Source: UBA6256 sp050261335 (lineage in GTDB: Bacteria > Bacillota > SHA-98 > UBA4971). Taken from it: 64,000 nt of DNA. Of the stretch, positions 32,394 through 40,498 are shown piece after piece. Positions within the stretch are counted from its first letter, which is position 1; every line of letters begins with the position of its first letter. The translations under genes and the position numbers were made by a program. The stretch is taken from positions 1-64,000 of the forward strand of contig JBLNDE010000041.1 in NCBI GenBank assembly GCA_050261335.1, written 5' to 3'. The notes under the pieces are model-generated. The model saw only the letters and a program-made list of their open reading frames with translations. It searched no databases and had not been told where the DNA came from.

Positions 32394-33251
32394 ATGGATG
32401 AACTGGAGGCTGGCTGCAAGGCCGGGAACGGGGGTACCCCCGGCGACGCAGAGCAGGGGTACGCCGATGTCGGGCGACTCGAGGGGATCCTCGGTGTCCG
32501 GTTCAAGGACCAGCGGCTTCTTGCCGAGGCGGTGACCCACAGCTCGTTCGTGGGTGGCGGGCCCCTTGCCGGGAACGAGCGTCTGGAGTTCCTGGGCGAC
32601 GCCGTGCTCAAGCTGGTGACTGCGTGGCACCTTTACACAACTCACCCGGAGGCCCCGGAGGGAGAGCTTTCGGGAATGCTCGGGCGGTCCGTCAGCGAGG
32701 CGGCCCTCGCGGAGGCGGCAAGGCGGCTTGGCATCGGCGCGTTTCTGCGCCTGGGCCACAGCCTGGAGGTCACAGGCGGGCGCAGCCTGCCTTCGGTGCT
32801 GGCCGACGCATTCGAGGCCATCCTGGGTGCGGTTTTCCTGGATCATGGCCTCGATGCCGCCAGACAGCTCGCAGTGCGGGAGCTTGCGCCGGGCTCGGGA
32901 ATGGGCGCCGGCAGGGATGGACAGGCCGTGCGAAATTACAAAGCCATCCTGCAGGAATTCTTTCAGAAAAGGGAGAAATCTATTCCCGAGTACCGGGTCG
33001 TGGGCGAGGAGGGTCCGGATCACGACAAGACCTTCACTGTGGTGGTGCAGTCGGAGGACGGATCCATGGGCCTCGGGCGTGGGAAGACGAAGAAAACGGC
33101 GGAGCAGGCCGCGGCAGCCGACGCGCTCGCGCGTATCGGCGTTCTGCCGGCGGCCGGAAGCGCATGTGTCCAGGGAGGGGAAGTCTGTGGCGAAGACCCA
33201 GGGCGAGACGAGGGAAAGCCGGATCCCGCGCCGCCGACTGGCCTGGCATGA
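32394..33251 (+). CDS. rnc: Ribonuclease III
   Basis: Double-strand-specific endoribonuclease that processes rRNA precursors (285 aa). The catalytic signature NERLEFLGDAVL and the second acidic site LADAFEAILGAVFLDHG are intact. The dsRNA-binding domain spans about residues 180-250 (NYKAILQEFFQKR, GRGKTKKTAEQAAAADAL). Both termini are longer than usual: about 25 extra residues at the N-terminus and a 30-residue tail (CVQGGEVCGEDPGRDEG) that overlaps the next gene. Start ATG 32394 follows GGGAGGGG. Order acp-fabF-rnc-(unknown)-smc matches Bacillus except for the inserted genes. Confidence 0.95.
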   Translation: MDELEAGCKAGNGGTPGDAEQGYADVGRLEGILGVRFKDQRLLAEAVTHSSFVGGGPLAGNERLEFLGDAVLKLVTAWHLYTTHPEAPEGELSGMLGRSVSEAALAEAARRLGIGAFLRLGHSLEVTGGRSLPSVLADAFEAILGAVFLDHGLDAARQLAVRELAPGSGMGAGRDGQAVRNYKAILQEFFQKREKSIPEYRVVGEEGPDHDKTFTVVVQSEDGSMGLGRGKTKKTAEQAAAADALARIGVLPAAGSACVQGGEVCGEDPGRDEGKPDPAPPTGLA

Positions 33252-34032
33252 GCTGGGGCCCGAATGGCGCAAGATCCCGTACAACGACATTGTTCCCGAG
33301 GATGTGGACATCGACGACGTCAACGAGGTGCTCTCCCAGATCCCCGGCCTGAACGCAGTGAAGATCATCGTGGACGGCAAGCGCATGATCACCGAGGTTC
33401 ACTGCACGTCCATCGAGCTGCGCTCGCCCCAGGAACTCGTGCGCGACATCGAGACCGTGCTCTACGCGAAGTGGGGCCTCAAGATAGACCACAGGCGCAT
33501 CGGGGTCTGCGTGTTCAAGGACATGCCCCAGATGGAGCTGGAGGCGCTCATTGGGCGCAGGCTCAAGATCGAGCGCGTGTACCTCAACCTGGGCAAGCAT
33601 ACGGCTGACTCCATCGTGGAACTCGGCCTCCAGGGCAGGGTGTACACGGGAACCGCAGTGGGTCCCGCCACGAAATACGGCCAGTACCAGGTGGTGGCAC
33701 AGGCGACCGTCGCCGCCGTGGAGGCGTTCCTTCGTACGCGAAGCATGCTGTCGGCAGGGGAGGTACGCCTCATCAAGATGCTCGACCAGGATGTCGTCCT
33801 GGTCTCCGTGAGTGCAATCGGGATGCAGGGCGAGGAGCGTCTGGTGGGCACCGCACCGGTGCGGAGCTACGAGACGGATGCCGTGGCGCGCGCCACCATG
33901 GACGCGATCAACCGCAGGCTGCTGGTGTGGAAGAGCGAGGTGATCAGGGAGGCGAAGGGTGAGCCGCCGCCTTTCATGCCCCAGTTGTACGAGGCAAAAA
34001 GACCGCGCGTCCGACCAATAATACCGAAATAA
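33187..34032 (+). CDS. Conserved protein of unknown function
   Basis: A 281-residue cytoplasmic protein I do not recognise. Its N-terminal half (EDVDIDDVNEVLSQIPGLNA, VKIIVDGKRMITEVHCTS, QELVRDIETVLYAKWGLKID) and its C-terminal half (IERVYLNLGKHTADSIVELG, YQVVAQATVAAVEAFLRT) look like two alpha/beta domains; the second resembles small ligand-binding or regulatory folds. There are no membrane segments and no catalytic motif. Start GTG 33187 follows GGGAGGGGAA (33173-33182) although it lies 65 bases inside rnc; the family-like part begins near residue 15. A sigma-H promoter for spoVS lies directly after it. Confidence 0.75.
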   Translation: MAKTQGETRESRIPRRRLAWHELGPEWRKIPYNDIVPEDVDIDDVNEVLSQIPGLNAVKIIVDGKRMITEVHCTSIELRSPQELVRDIETVLYAKWGLKIDHRRIGVCVFKDMPQMELEALIGRRLKIERVYLNLGKHTADSIVELGLQGRVYTGTAVGPATKYGQYQVVAQATVAAVEAFLRTRSMLSAGEVRLIKMLDQDVVLVSVSAIGMQGEERLVGTAPVRSYETDAVARATMDAINRRLLVWKSEVIREAKGEPPPFMPQLYEAKRPRVRPIIPK

Positions 34033-34050
34033 CGAGAAATTGCGCCTAAC

Positions 34051-34079
34051 GAAGGATCTTCTGGTAGGGCGTTGAATAT
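34051..34079 (+). promoter_or_regulatory. Sigma-H promoter of spoVS
   Basis: GAAGGATCT (34051-34059) matches the sigma-H -35 consensus RNAGGAWWW at 8 of 9 positions, and GTTGAATAT (34071-34079) matches RNNGAATWW fully. The spacer is 11 bases, as expected. B. subtilis spoVS is also sigma-H controlled. Confidence 0.85.
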
Positions 34080-34131
34080 AGATATGGCAAGAAGCGCATG
34101 GTCCAAAACCTGGGAATGGGAGGTAGAAGGC

Positions 34132-34392
34132 GTGGAGGTACTAAAGGTATCAGCGCAATCAAAGCCCAAGTCGGTGGCAGGCGCCCTTGCCGCGGTGCTC
34201 AGAGAAAGGGGGTCCGCGGAAGTTCAGGCGGTTGGGGCAGGAGCTGTTAACCAGGCTGTCAAGGCAATCGCCATCACGCGAGGATTCGTTGCGCCCAACG
34301 GAATCGACCTTGTGACCATCCCAGCTTTCGCGGAGATCCAGATTGACGGGGAGGAGAGGACCGCCATAAAGTTCATCGTCGAGCCCAGGTGA
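34132..34392 (+). CDS. spoVS: Stage V sporulation protein S
   Basis: An 86-residue SpoVS, a small Alba-like protein affecting septation and spore coat/cortex steps. The family is unmistakable: VLKVSAQSKPKSVAGALAAV, GAGAVNQAVKAIAITRGFV, and the C-terminus KFIVEPR. Length equals B. subtilis SpoVS. Start GTG 34132 follows GGGAGGT (34118-34124) at seven bases. A strong sigma-H promoter lies 53 bases upstream, so it should be induced on entry to stationary phase. Confidence 0.97.
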   Translation: MEVLKVSAQSKPKSVAGALAAVLRERGSAEVQAVGAGAVNQAVKAIAITRGFVAPNGIDLVTIPAFAEIQIDGEERTAIKFIVEPR

Positions 34393-34670
34393 TGCTGGTG
34401 CGCGAGGTACCTTCTGGGAAATCATGCCCGCTTATCTTATGAGGGATCATGGATGCCACGCAGCCCGCGCTCGCGGCCCGGCCGTGAAGGTGGGCTGTTT
34501 CATTGCGTTACGGGGAGCCTGGCGGTTACCTCTTCTCCGTCGACAGGCAGGCCCGCGATGAACTTGCCCACTTGAGAAGTAGGCCATGTCCCATCGAAAG
34601 AACATATTCCTTCCCGGCAGGCAGTATATATTTAGCGGGTGCCAAGAAGGCCTGCCGAGGGGGATAGGAC

Positions 34671-35363
34671 ATGTCCGAGACCAACCAGGAGCTTGACCTG
34701 GAGTTGCTGCAACGGACAAGGTCTGGCCAGGAGGCTGCGCGAGACGACCTCATACGGAAGTACGTCCCGATGGTGCGACACATAGTGCGGGCCACCGCGC
34801 CGGGCCTTGCAGCCTCGGACTTCGAGGATCTCATGCAGGACGGCCTTGTCGGCCTCCTGGATGCCATCCGCCAGTACGACCCCGGAAAGCCCGGCGTGAA
34901 GTTCAGCTCCTTCGCGTACCTGTGTATCATCAGGAAGATCTACAACAGCCTGCGGCGGCAGACCAGCAGCAAGCAGAAAGCCCTGAATCAGGCAATATCG
35001 CTCTACTCGTACGTGGACAGGGAGGAGACCAGGATGGTCCTGGACGTCCTGGCAGGCGACTACATCGACCCCGAGGCCGTTGTGGAGAACGAGTGGGCAA
35101 GTACGCGCGTGGAACAGGTCCTGCGCAGCCACCTCTCGATGCTCGAGTACACCGTGACCGCCCTCCTGCTCCGGGGTTATTCCACCAGTGAGATCAGCAA
35201 GGCCATGGGACTCGACTCGAAGTCGGTGGACAACGCGCGTACCCGCGTGAAGGCCAAGCTGCGGCGCCTCCTCCACACATATGGCTCCCTCGTCCATCCC
35301 GAGATCCCCGAGAAGGCGCGTAAGCGGCGCGACCTCTGCATGGAGGTCCGCGTCAGCCTCTAG
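34671..35363 (+). CDS. RNA polymerase sigma factor, SigH-like
   Basis: A 230-residue sigma-70 family factor closest in layout to SigH of spore formers. Region 2 is FEDLMQDGLVGLLDAIRQYD with FSSFAYLCIIRKIYNSLRR, and region 4 is LLLRGYSTSEISKAMGLDSK followed by SVDNARTRVKAKLRRLL. The intermediate segment SLYSYVDREETRMVLDVLAG and the DPEAVVENE stretch parallel SigH. Start ATG 34671 follows GAGGGGG. If it is SigH, its likely target promoter sits 600 bases upstream at spoVS. In B. subtilis sigH lies near rplJ/rpmG, so this may instead be a second paralogue. The 278-base gap before it shows only a TATATT without a partner. Confidence 0.82.
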   Translation: MSETNQELDLELLQRTRSGQEAARDDLIRKYVPMVRHIVRATAPGLAASDFEDLMQDGLVGLLDAIRQYDPGKPGVKFSSFAYLCIIRKIYNSLRRQTSSKQKALNQAISLYSYVDREETRMVLDVLAGDYIDPEAVVENEWASTRVEQVLRSHLSMLEYTVTALLLRGYSTSEISKAMGLDSKSVDNARTRVKAKLRRLLHTYGSLVHPEIPEKARKRRDLCMEVRVSL

Positions 35364-35410
35364 ACGGTGCCTTCTCCCTGCGCTGGATGATTCTCTTTTC
35401 GCTGGCGCTG

Positions 35411-35419
35411 TGATACAAT
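35411..35419 (+). promoter_or_regulatory. Possible extended -10 promoter for smc
   Basis: TGATACAAT (35411-35419) is an extended -10 element; the -35 (TTCTCT, 35391-35396) is poor. About 240 bases of leader precede smc, with no gene or strong structure that I can support in 35364-35658. Confidence 0.5.
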
Positions 35420-35658
35420 ACCAGTGCCACTTGGGGCGATCTGTGTCGACTCGGGTCGGCGCATCGTATCCGGACGCCGGCGTTGCACCCGTGGGACGGC
35501 GTTCCAAGAGGGGCGGGTCGGCCGGATTCGGCTTGCAGACAAGCGCCCGGATGTTGACGCACCGTCGGTGAAGCACTGGCAAGCCTTACGGAAGTGGCTC
35601 CGGCCTGACCTAGGGCGGCGCGGCAAGGCGAAGGCCGCGCCGTGAGGAGGATTCAAGC

Positions 35659-38600
35659 TTGTACCTCAAACGGATGGAGCTTTACGGGTTCAAATCCTTT
35701 GCAGATAAATCGGAGCTCGAGTTCTCACCAGGTGTGACCGCCATCGTGGGCCCGAACGGAAGCGGCAAGAGCAACCTCGCTGATGCCATCAGGTGGGTTC
35801 TTGGCGAGCAAAGCGCGCGGATCCTCCGGGGAACCTGCATGGAAGACGTCATCTTCGCCGGATCAGGCGCGAGGAAGCCCCTGGGATTTGCCGAGGTCAC
35901 ACTGGTTTTCGACAACGCGGACGGCGAGCTTCCCGTGGACTTCGTGGAGGTCGCCGTGACCAGGCGCGTCTACCGCTCCGGCGAGAGCGAGTTCTCTATC
36001 TGCGGCACTCCCTGTCGCCTGAGAGACATCCAGGCCCTCTTCATGGATACCGGCGCGGGCAAGGAGGGCTATTCCGTCATAGAGCAGGGCAAGATAGACG
36101 CCATCCTCGGGGCGGGCTCCGACGAACGCAGGGCGTTTTTCGAGGAGGCTGCGGGGATACACAGGTACAAGGCGCGCAGGGCCGAGGCCGAAAGGCGGCT
36201 TGCGGCCGCTGATTCCTGTGCGATCCGCGTGCGTGATGTGCTGGGGGAGCTATCGAGGCAGATGGAGCCGCTGGCCGCGAAGGCCGACGAGGCGCGCAGG
36301 TTCCGTGAATGCAGCGAGGAGCTGGCGAGGCTCGAGGTGAGCCTCGCGCTGGGCGAACTGGACGCTCTCGGGGAAAGGCGATCGGCGCTCACGCAGGCGC
36401 TCTCGGAGATCGACGGGAAGCTGGGGGACGAGGCCGGGGTCAGGGAGTCCCTTGTGGATGAGATCGCCAGGGATAGAGAGGCGCTCGCTTCGATAGAAGA
36501 CGAGCGTGACCGCCTGCAGGAGCGGTCCGCCTGGCTTGCAGCGGAGATCGAGAAGGCCGAGGGCAGGATCTCGCTCGCAAGAGAGCGCGCGGAGATGCAA
36601 GTAGCCCAGGCGCAGGCTCTCACCGAGGCCGTGGAAAAGGACAGGGAGCGCCTGGCGGGATGCACGAGCGAGAGCGTCGCGAAGACCGCCAGGCTCGCCG
36701 AGATCTCGTCCTGGCTCGATGCCGCTGCGCTCGAGCTGGAATCGCTCGAGTCCGAGGAAGCAATCCTTGCCGAGCGGCAGAGGGCGAGCGAGGAGGCTGC
36801 CGGGAAAGTCAAGGCCGATATCATAGAGGTCCTGTCTTCCGTGGCGGACGCCAGGAACGAGCTGGCCAGGGTGGCGCTGGAGGAGGCCACACAGGCAAGA
36901 CACCTGGAGCGAGAGAAGAGGGAGGTAGATGCCGCGCTGGCGGAGATCTCAGAGGCTGAGAGCCTCGCGACCCGGGAGGCCGCAAGGCGAGAGCAGATCG
37001 CAGCAGGGATCCGCGCCGCCTCCCGGGAGATGGCGGACCTCGAGCGCAGCATCAGCGCCGCACGGCAGAACCTCAGAGATCTCGTGGCGAGGAGACAGGC
37101 GCTCCAGGCGAAGGCGCGCGAGGAGTCGCTCGAGATGAACACGCTGAGGAGGCTTGCCTCCGAAGGCGAGTGGTATCCCCATGGCGCCCGTGCCGTGCTC
37201 GCTGGTGCGGGGCGGGGCGAGCTTGCAGGGGTGGTTGGGACGGTTGCCGATTGCATCAGCGTTCCCCAGGAGTACGAGGTTGCGATCGAGTCTGCCCTCG
37301 GACAGGCCCTCTCGGATATCATAGTGGAGGGAGACGTCCACGCCAGAGCGGCAGTGCGTTATCTCAAAGAGCGGAACCTGGGGAGGGCCACCTTCCTCCC
37401 GCTCGATCTCGTCAGGCCGGGCGAGCTTGCACGGGCGGAAGAGGCCGCGCTCTCGCTGGGGGGAGTGGTCGGCAGGGCGTCAGCGCTCGTGTCGTGCGAA
37501 GAGCGGGTGCAGAGGGCCGTGGAGCATCTCCTGGGGCGCACTGTTGTCGTGAAGGACCTCGACGTTGCGGTACGGGTGGCACGTGCCACCGGCACGCGCC
37601 TCAGGGTGGTGACCCTCGACGGCGATCTTGCGCTGCCGGGCGGGGCGATCTCGGGTGGCAGCCGGCGGGCGAGGCAGCGAGAGACTCCGCTTGCGTTGAA
37701 ACGGCGCCTTGCGGATCTCGAGGAGAGCCTCTCGAGGCTGGGCGAGGCGGAGGGTAGCGTCGCAGTTGCAGCGGCGGCGGCGCAGGATGAAGTCACGAAT
37801 ATGGAGAGGTCCCTTGAGGATGCGCGGGCCAGGAAACAGGCTCTCGAGCTGGACGCCGCCCGGGCCGAGGCAGCACATCTCCAGGCGCTGCGGGATATCG
37901 AGAAAGCGCGTTCCAGGGTAAAGGCGCTGCAGGATGATATCGACTCGTCGGCGAAGAGCGACGGCTCCCGCGAGGATCTCAAGAGGCAACTCGAGACCAG
38001 GCGTGCCCGGCTCGAGGAGGCCGGCAGGGAGCTTGCCCGGTCGCAGGCAAGGATTGCCCAGGATCTCGAGGAGATCGCGCGCAAGCGACAGGAGATCGGA
38101 CGGGCCGTGACAGACCTCCGGGTGAAGATGGCTGCCTTCACCCAGGAGGCCGCGGGGTTGCGCGGGGAGATACAGGCGCTGGACGCGCGGATGCGGGATC
38201 TCGCCCTCGAGATCGAGGCGCGGGAGGCTGAGCTTTCGCACGTCGCAGGCACACACCTGTCGGCGAACGACGACGTGGCTTCGGCTGCGGCGCAGGTGGA
38301 GTCGCTTTCACGCGAGAGAGCGGGAGTGGATGAGGCCCTTGCTTCGGCCAGGGAGGCCAGGCGTGACCTCGTTCGGCGAGTGGCCCAGAAGGAGTCGAGG
38401 TTGCGGCTGTGCCAGGGCGAGCTTGAGGACCTCCAAAGGGCGAAAGCCTCGCTGACCATCGAGGAAGCCGGGCTCGCCGAGAAAGCTGACAGGATCAGTG
38501 CTGAGCTGGAGCGCGTGTACCATCTGACACTTGATGAGGCCAGGGCACGCGCGTTCGGGATAACCGACGCGGACGAGGCCCGGGCGAGAGCCAGGTCGCT

Positions 38601-39240
38601 CAGGCTGCAGATTGAGGCCCTTGGTCCGGTCGACCCCGGGGTCGTCGATGTCTACGAGGGGCTCAGGGCGCGCCGCGGAGAGCTTTCGTCCGGCCTGGAC
38701 GACGTCGTGAAGGCCAGGGCGTTCCTCGGAGGGATCATCGAGCGCTCAGACCGTGAGAGCGAGAGGCGTTTCAAGGAAACGCTCGGCACCATAAGGACCG
38801 CGTTCGGGAGGACGTTTGCGCGCCTTTTCGGGGGCGGCAGGGCTGAGCTCGTGGTGACCGACGAGGGCTCACCCGCGTCGGGGATCGAGATCGTGGCCGA
38901 GCCGCCGGGCAAGAGGCTTCAGAGCCTGAGCCTGCTTTCAGCCGGGGAGAGGGCGCTTTCCGCCGCCGCCCTCGTGTTTGCCCTCCTCGAGGTGCGACCG
39001 AGCCCGTTCTGCGTGCTGGACGAGGTCGACGCGGCGCTAGACGAGGCCAACGTGGCCAGGTTCACTGAGATCTTGAGGGACGCCGCATCCGGAAGCCAGT
39101 TCATCGTGGTGACTCACAGGAAGGGTACGATGGAGGCGGCGGATGCCCTCTACGGGGTTACGATGGAGGAGTCAGGCATATCGAAGCTGATCTCCATAAG
39201 GATAGAAGATGCAGGGATGAGGCAACAGGAGACGGCGTGA
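35659..39240 (+). CDS. smc: Chromosome segregation SMC ATPase
   Basis: Condensin ATPase that compacts and separates chromosomes (1193 aa). N-terminal Walker A in IVGPNGSGKSNLADAIRWVL with LGEQSARILRG; long coiled coils about residues 165-500 and 670-1010; hinge about residues 505-660 (VVGTVADCISVPQEYEVAIE, GDLALPGGAISGGS); C-terminal ATPase with Walker B FCVLDEVDAALDEANV. The ABC signature reads LSLLSAGERALSA, where most SMCs have LSGGE. Start TTG 35659 follows GAGGAGG at eight bases. It overlaps ftsY by GTGA. scpA/scpB are not in the window. Confidence 0.97.
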   Translation: MYLKRMELYGFKSFADKSELEFSPGVTAIVGPNGSGKSNLADAIRWVLGEQSARILRGTCMEDVIFAGSGARKPLGFAEVTLVFDNADGELPVDFVEVAVTRRVYRSGESEFSICGTPCRLRDIQALFMDTGAGKEGYSVIEQGKIDAILGAGSDERRAFFEEAAGIHRYKARRAEAERRLAAADSCAIRVRDVLGELSRQMEPLAAKADEARRFRECSEELARLEVSLALGELDALGERRSALTQALSEIDGKLGDEAGVRESLVDEIARDREALASIEDERDRLQERSAWLAAEIEKAEGRISLARERAEMQVAQAQALTEAVEKDRERLAGCTSESVAKTARLAEISSWLDAAALELESLESEEAILAERQRASEEAAGKVKADIIEVLSSVADARNELARVALEEATQARHLEREKREVDAALAEISEAESLATREAARREQIAAGIRAASREMADLERSISAARQNLRDLVARRQALQAKAREESLEMNTLRRLASEGEWYPHGARAVLAGAGRGELAGVVGTVADCISVPQEYEVAIESALGQALSDIIVEGDVHARAAVRYLKERNLGRATFLPLDLVRPGELARAEEAALSLGGVVGRASALVSCEERVQRAVEHLLGRTVVVKDLDVAVRVARATGTRLRVVTLDGDLALPGGAISGGSRRARQRETPLALKRRLADLEESLSRLGEAEGSVAVAAAAAQDEVTNMERSLEDARARKQALELDAARAEAAHLQALRDIEKARSRVKALQDDIDSSAKSDGSREDLKRQLETRRARLEEAGRELARSQARIAQDLEEIARKRQEIGRAVTDLRVKMAAFTQEAAGLRGEIQALDARMRDLALEIEAREAELSHVAGTHLSANDDVASAAAQVESLSRERAGVDEALASAREARRDLVRRVAQKESRLRLCQGELEDLQRAKASLTIEEAGLAEKADRISAELERVYHLTLDEARARAFGITDADEARARARSLRLQIEALGPVDPGVVDVYEGLRARRGELSSGLDDVVKARAFLGGIIERSDRESERRFKETLGTIRTAFGRTFARLFGGGRAELVVTDEGSPASGIEIVAEPPGKRLQSLSLLSAGERALSAAALVFALLEVRPSPFCVLDEVDAALDEANVARFTEILRDAASGSQFIVVTHRKGTMEAADALYGVTMEESGISKLISIRIEDAGMRQQETA

Positions 39241-40487
39241 ATGATGTACTGCCCGCGGCGGTTCCGCCACGCGGGATAGGGGAGCCCGTGGCCGGGGATC
39301 ATATCGGGGGCGCGGGGGCTTTCGGCCGCCGCCCCTTTGAAGGTACGGAAGGGTGTGAGCGCGAGGACATGGGCGCACCAGGTGGTGGAGTGGGACGGTT
39401 CGTAAAGAGGCTGTTCACGAGGGACGAGGTGAAGGACGACACGAGGCCGCGGCCGCCTTCTGAGGCCGGTGCCCCGTCTACCGACGCCGACGGGAGGGTC
39501 ACGGATGCGGGGGAGGCCCGCGGAGTGCTCGCCCGCCTGAGCGAACGGCTCGCCCGCACGAGGGACGGGCTCGTGGGGAAGGTCGAGGCGCTCTTCGGCC
39601 GCAGGCCCGTCCTGGACGAGGAGTTCTTTGAGGAGCTCGAGGCCATCCTTCTCCAGGCGGACGTGGGGGTGAAGGCCACCGAAAGGCTTCTGCGGGGGCT
39701 CGAGGCGAGGGCTGCCGAGGTGAGACAGGGCGGCGGCGAGAAGGATCTGATGAAGCACCTCAAGGAGGAGGTCCTGGACGTGCTGGGGCCGCGGGAGCCC
39801 CTTGCGAAGGCGTCGTCGGGCACCACCGTCGTCATGGTGGTCGGAGTGAACGGCACCGGCAAGACCACGACCGTGGGCAAGCTGGGTCACAGGTTCCGCG
39901 CGGAAGGGTCGAAGGTGATCCTCGGCGCGTCAGATACGTTCAGAGCGGCCGCCATCGAGCAACTGGAGATATGGGGTGAGAGGGCGGGCGCCGATGTCAT
40001 CCGGCACGAGGAGGGGGGCGACCCGGGAGCCGTGGCCTATGATGCCTGCCAGGCTGCGAAAGCGCGCAGGGCGGACTACGTCATCCTCGACACCGCGGGG
40101 CGCCTGCATACACGGGTGAACCTCATGGAGGAGCTGAAGAAGGTCCGCAGGGTGGTCGAGAGGGAGATCCCCGGCGCTCCCCACGAGGTGCTCCTCGTGC
40201 TCGATGCAACCAGTGGGCAGAACGCCATCGCCCAGGCGCGGACCTTCAGGGACGCGGTGGATGTCACGGGGATAGCCCTGACCAAGCTGGACGGCACGGC
40301 GAAAGGCGGGGTCGTGCTGGCGATCCGGGAGGAGCTTGGCGTCCCTGTTAAGCTCGTCGGCATCGGAGAAGGAGTGGAGGACCTGCGCGACTTCGACCCT
40401 GTAGAGTTCGCCGACGCGCTCTTTGCCCGGGGCCCGGCGCGTTCTCGATTGACTCCAACAGTGGCGCAGTGTATACTACTTGCGTGA
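39237..40487 (+). CDS. ftsY: Signal recognition particle receptor FtsY
   Basis: SRP-receptor GTPase that docks ribosomes at the membrane (416 aa). The NG domain begins near residue 100 (ARLSERLARTRDGLVGKVEAL). G1 is GVNGTGKTTTVGKL, then SDTFRAAAIEQLE, G3 is LDTAGRLHT, and G4 is TKLDGTAKGG. The first about 90 residues are a low-complexity acidic/Gly-rich A region. Start GTG 39237 overlaps the smc stop; a later ATG (39369) is possible. It is followed directly by ffh with no ylxM gene between, unlike Bacillus. Confidence 0.94.
   Translation: MNDVLPAAVPPRGIGEPVAGDHIGGAGAFGRRPFEGTEGCEREDMGAPGGGVGRFVKRLFTRDEVKDDTRPRPPSEAGAPSTDADGRVTDAGEARGVLARLSERLARTRDGLVGKVEALFGRRPVLDEEFFEELEAILLQADVGVKATERLLRGLEARAAEVRQGGGEKDLMKHLKEEVLDVLGPREPLAKASSGTTVVMVVGVNGTGKTTTVGKLGHRFRAEGSKVILGASDTFRAAAIEQLEIWGERAGADVIRHEEGGDPGAVAYDACQAAKARRADYVILDTAGRLHTRVNLMEELKKVRRVVEREIPGAPHEVLLVLDATSGQNAIAQARTFRDAVDVTGIALTKLDGTAKGGVVLAIREELGVPVKLVGIGEGVEDLRDFDPVEFADALFARGPARSRLTPTVAQCILLA
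40449..40477 (+). promoter_or_regulatory. Promoter for ffh inside the end of ftsY
   Basis: TTGACT (40449-40454) and TATACT (40472-40477) with a 17-base spacer. RNA would start near 40484, about 10-25 bases before the ffh ribosome binding site. Confidence 0.8.
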
Positions 40488-40498
40488 GTCGAGAGGAG

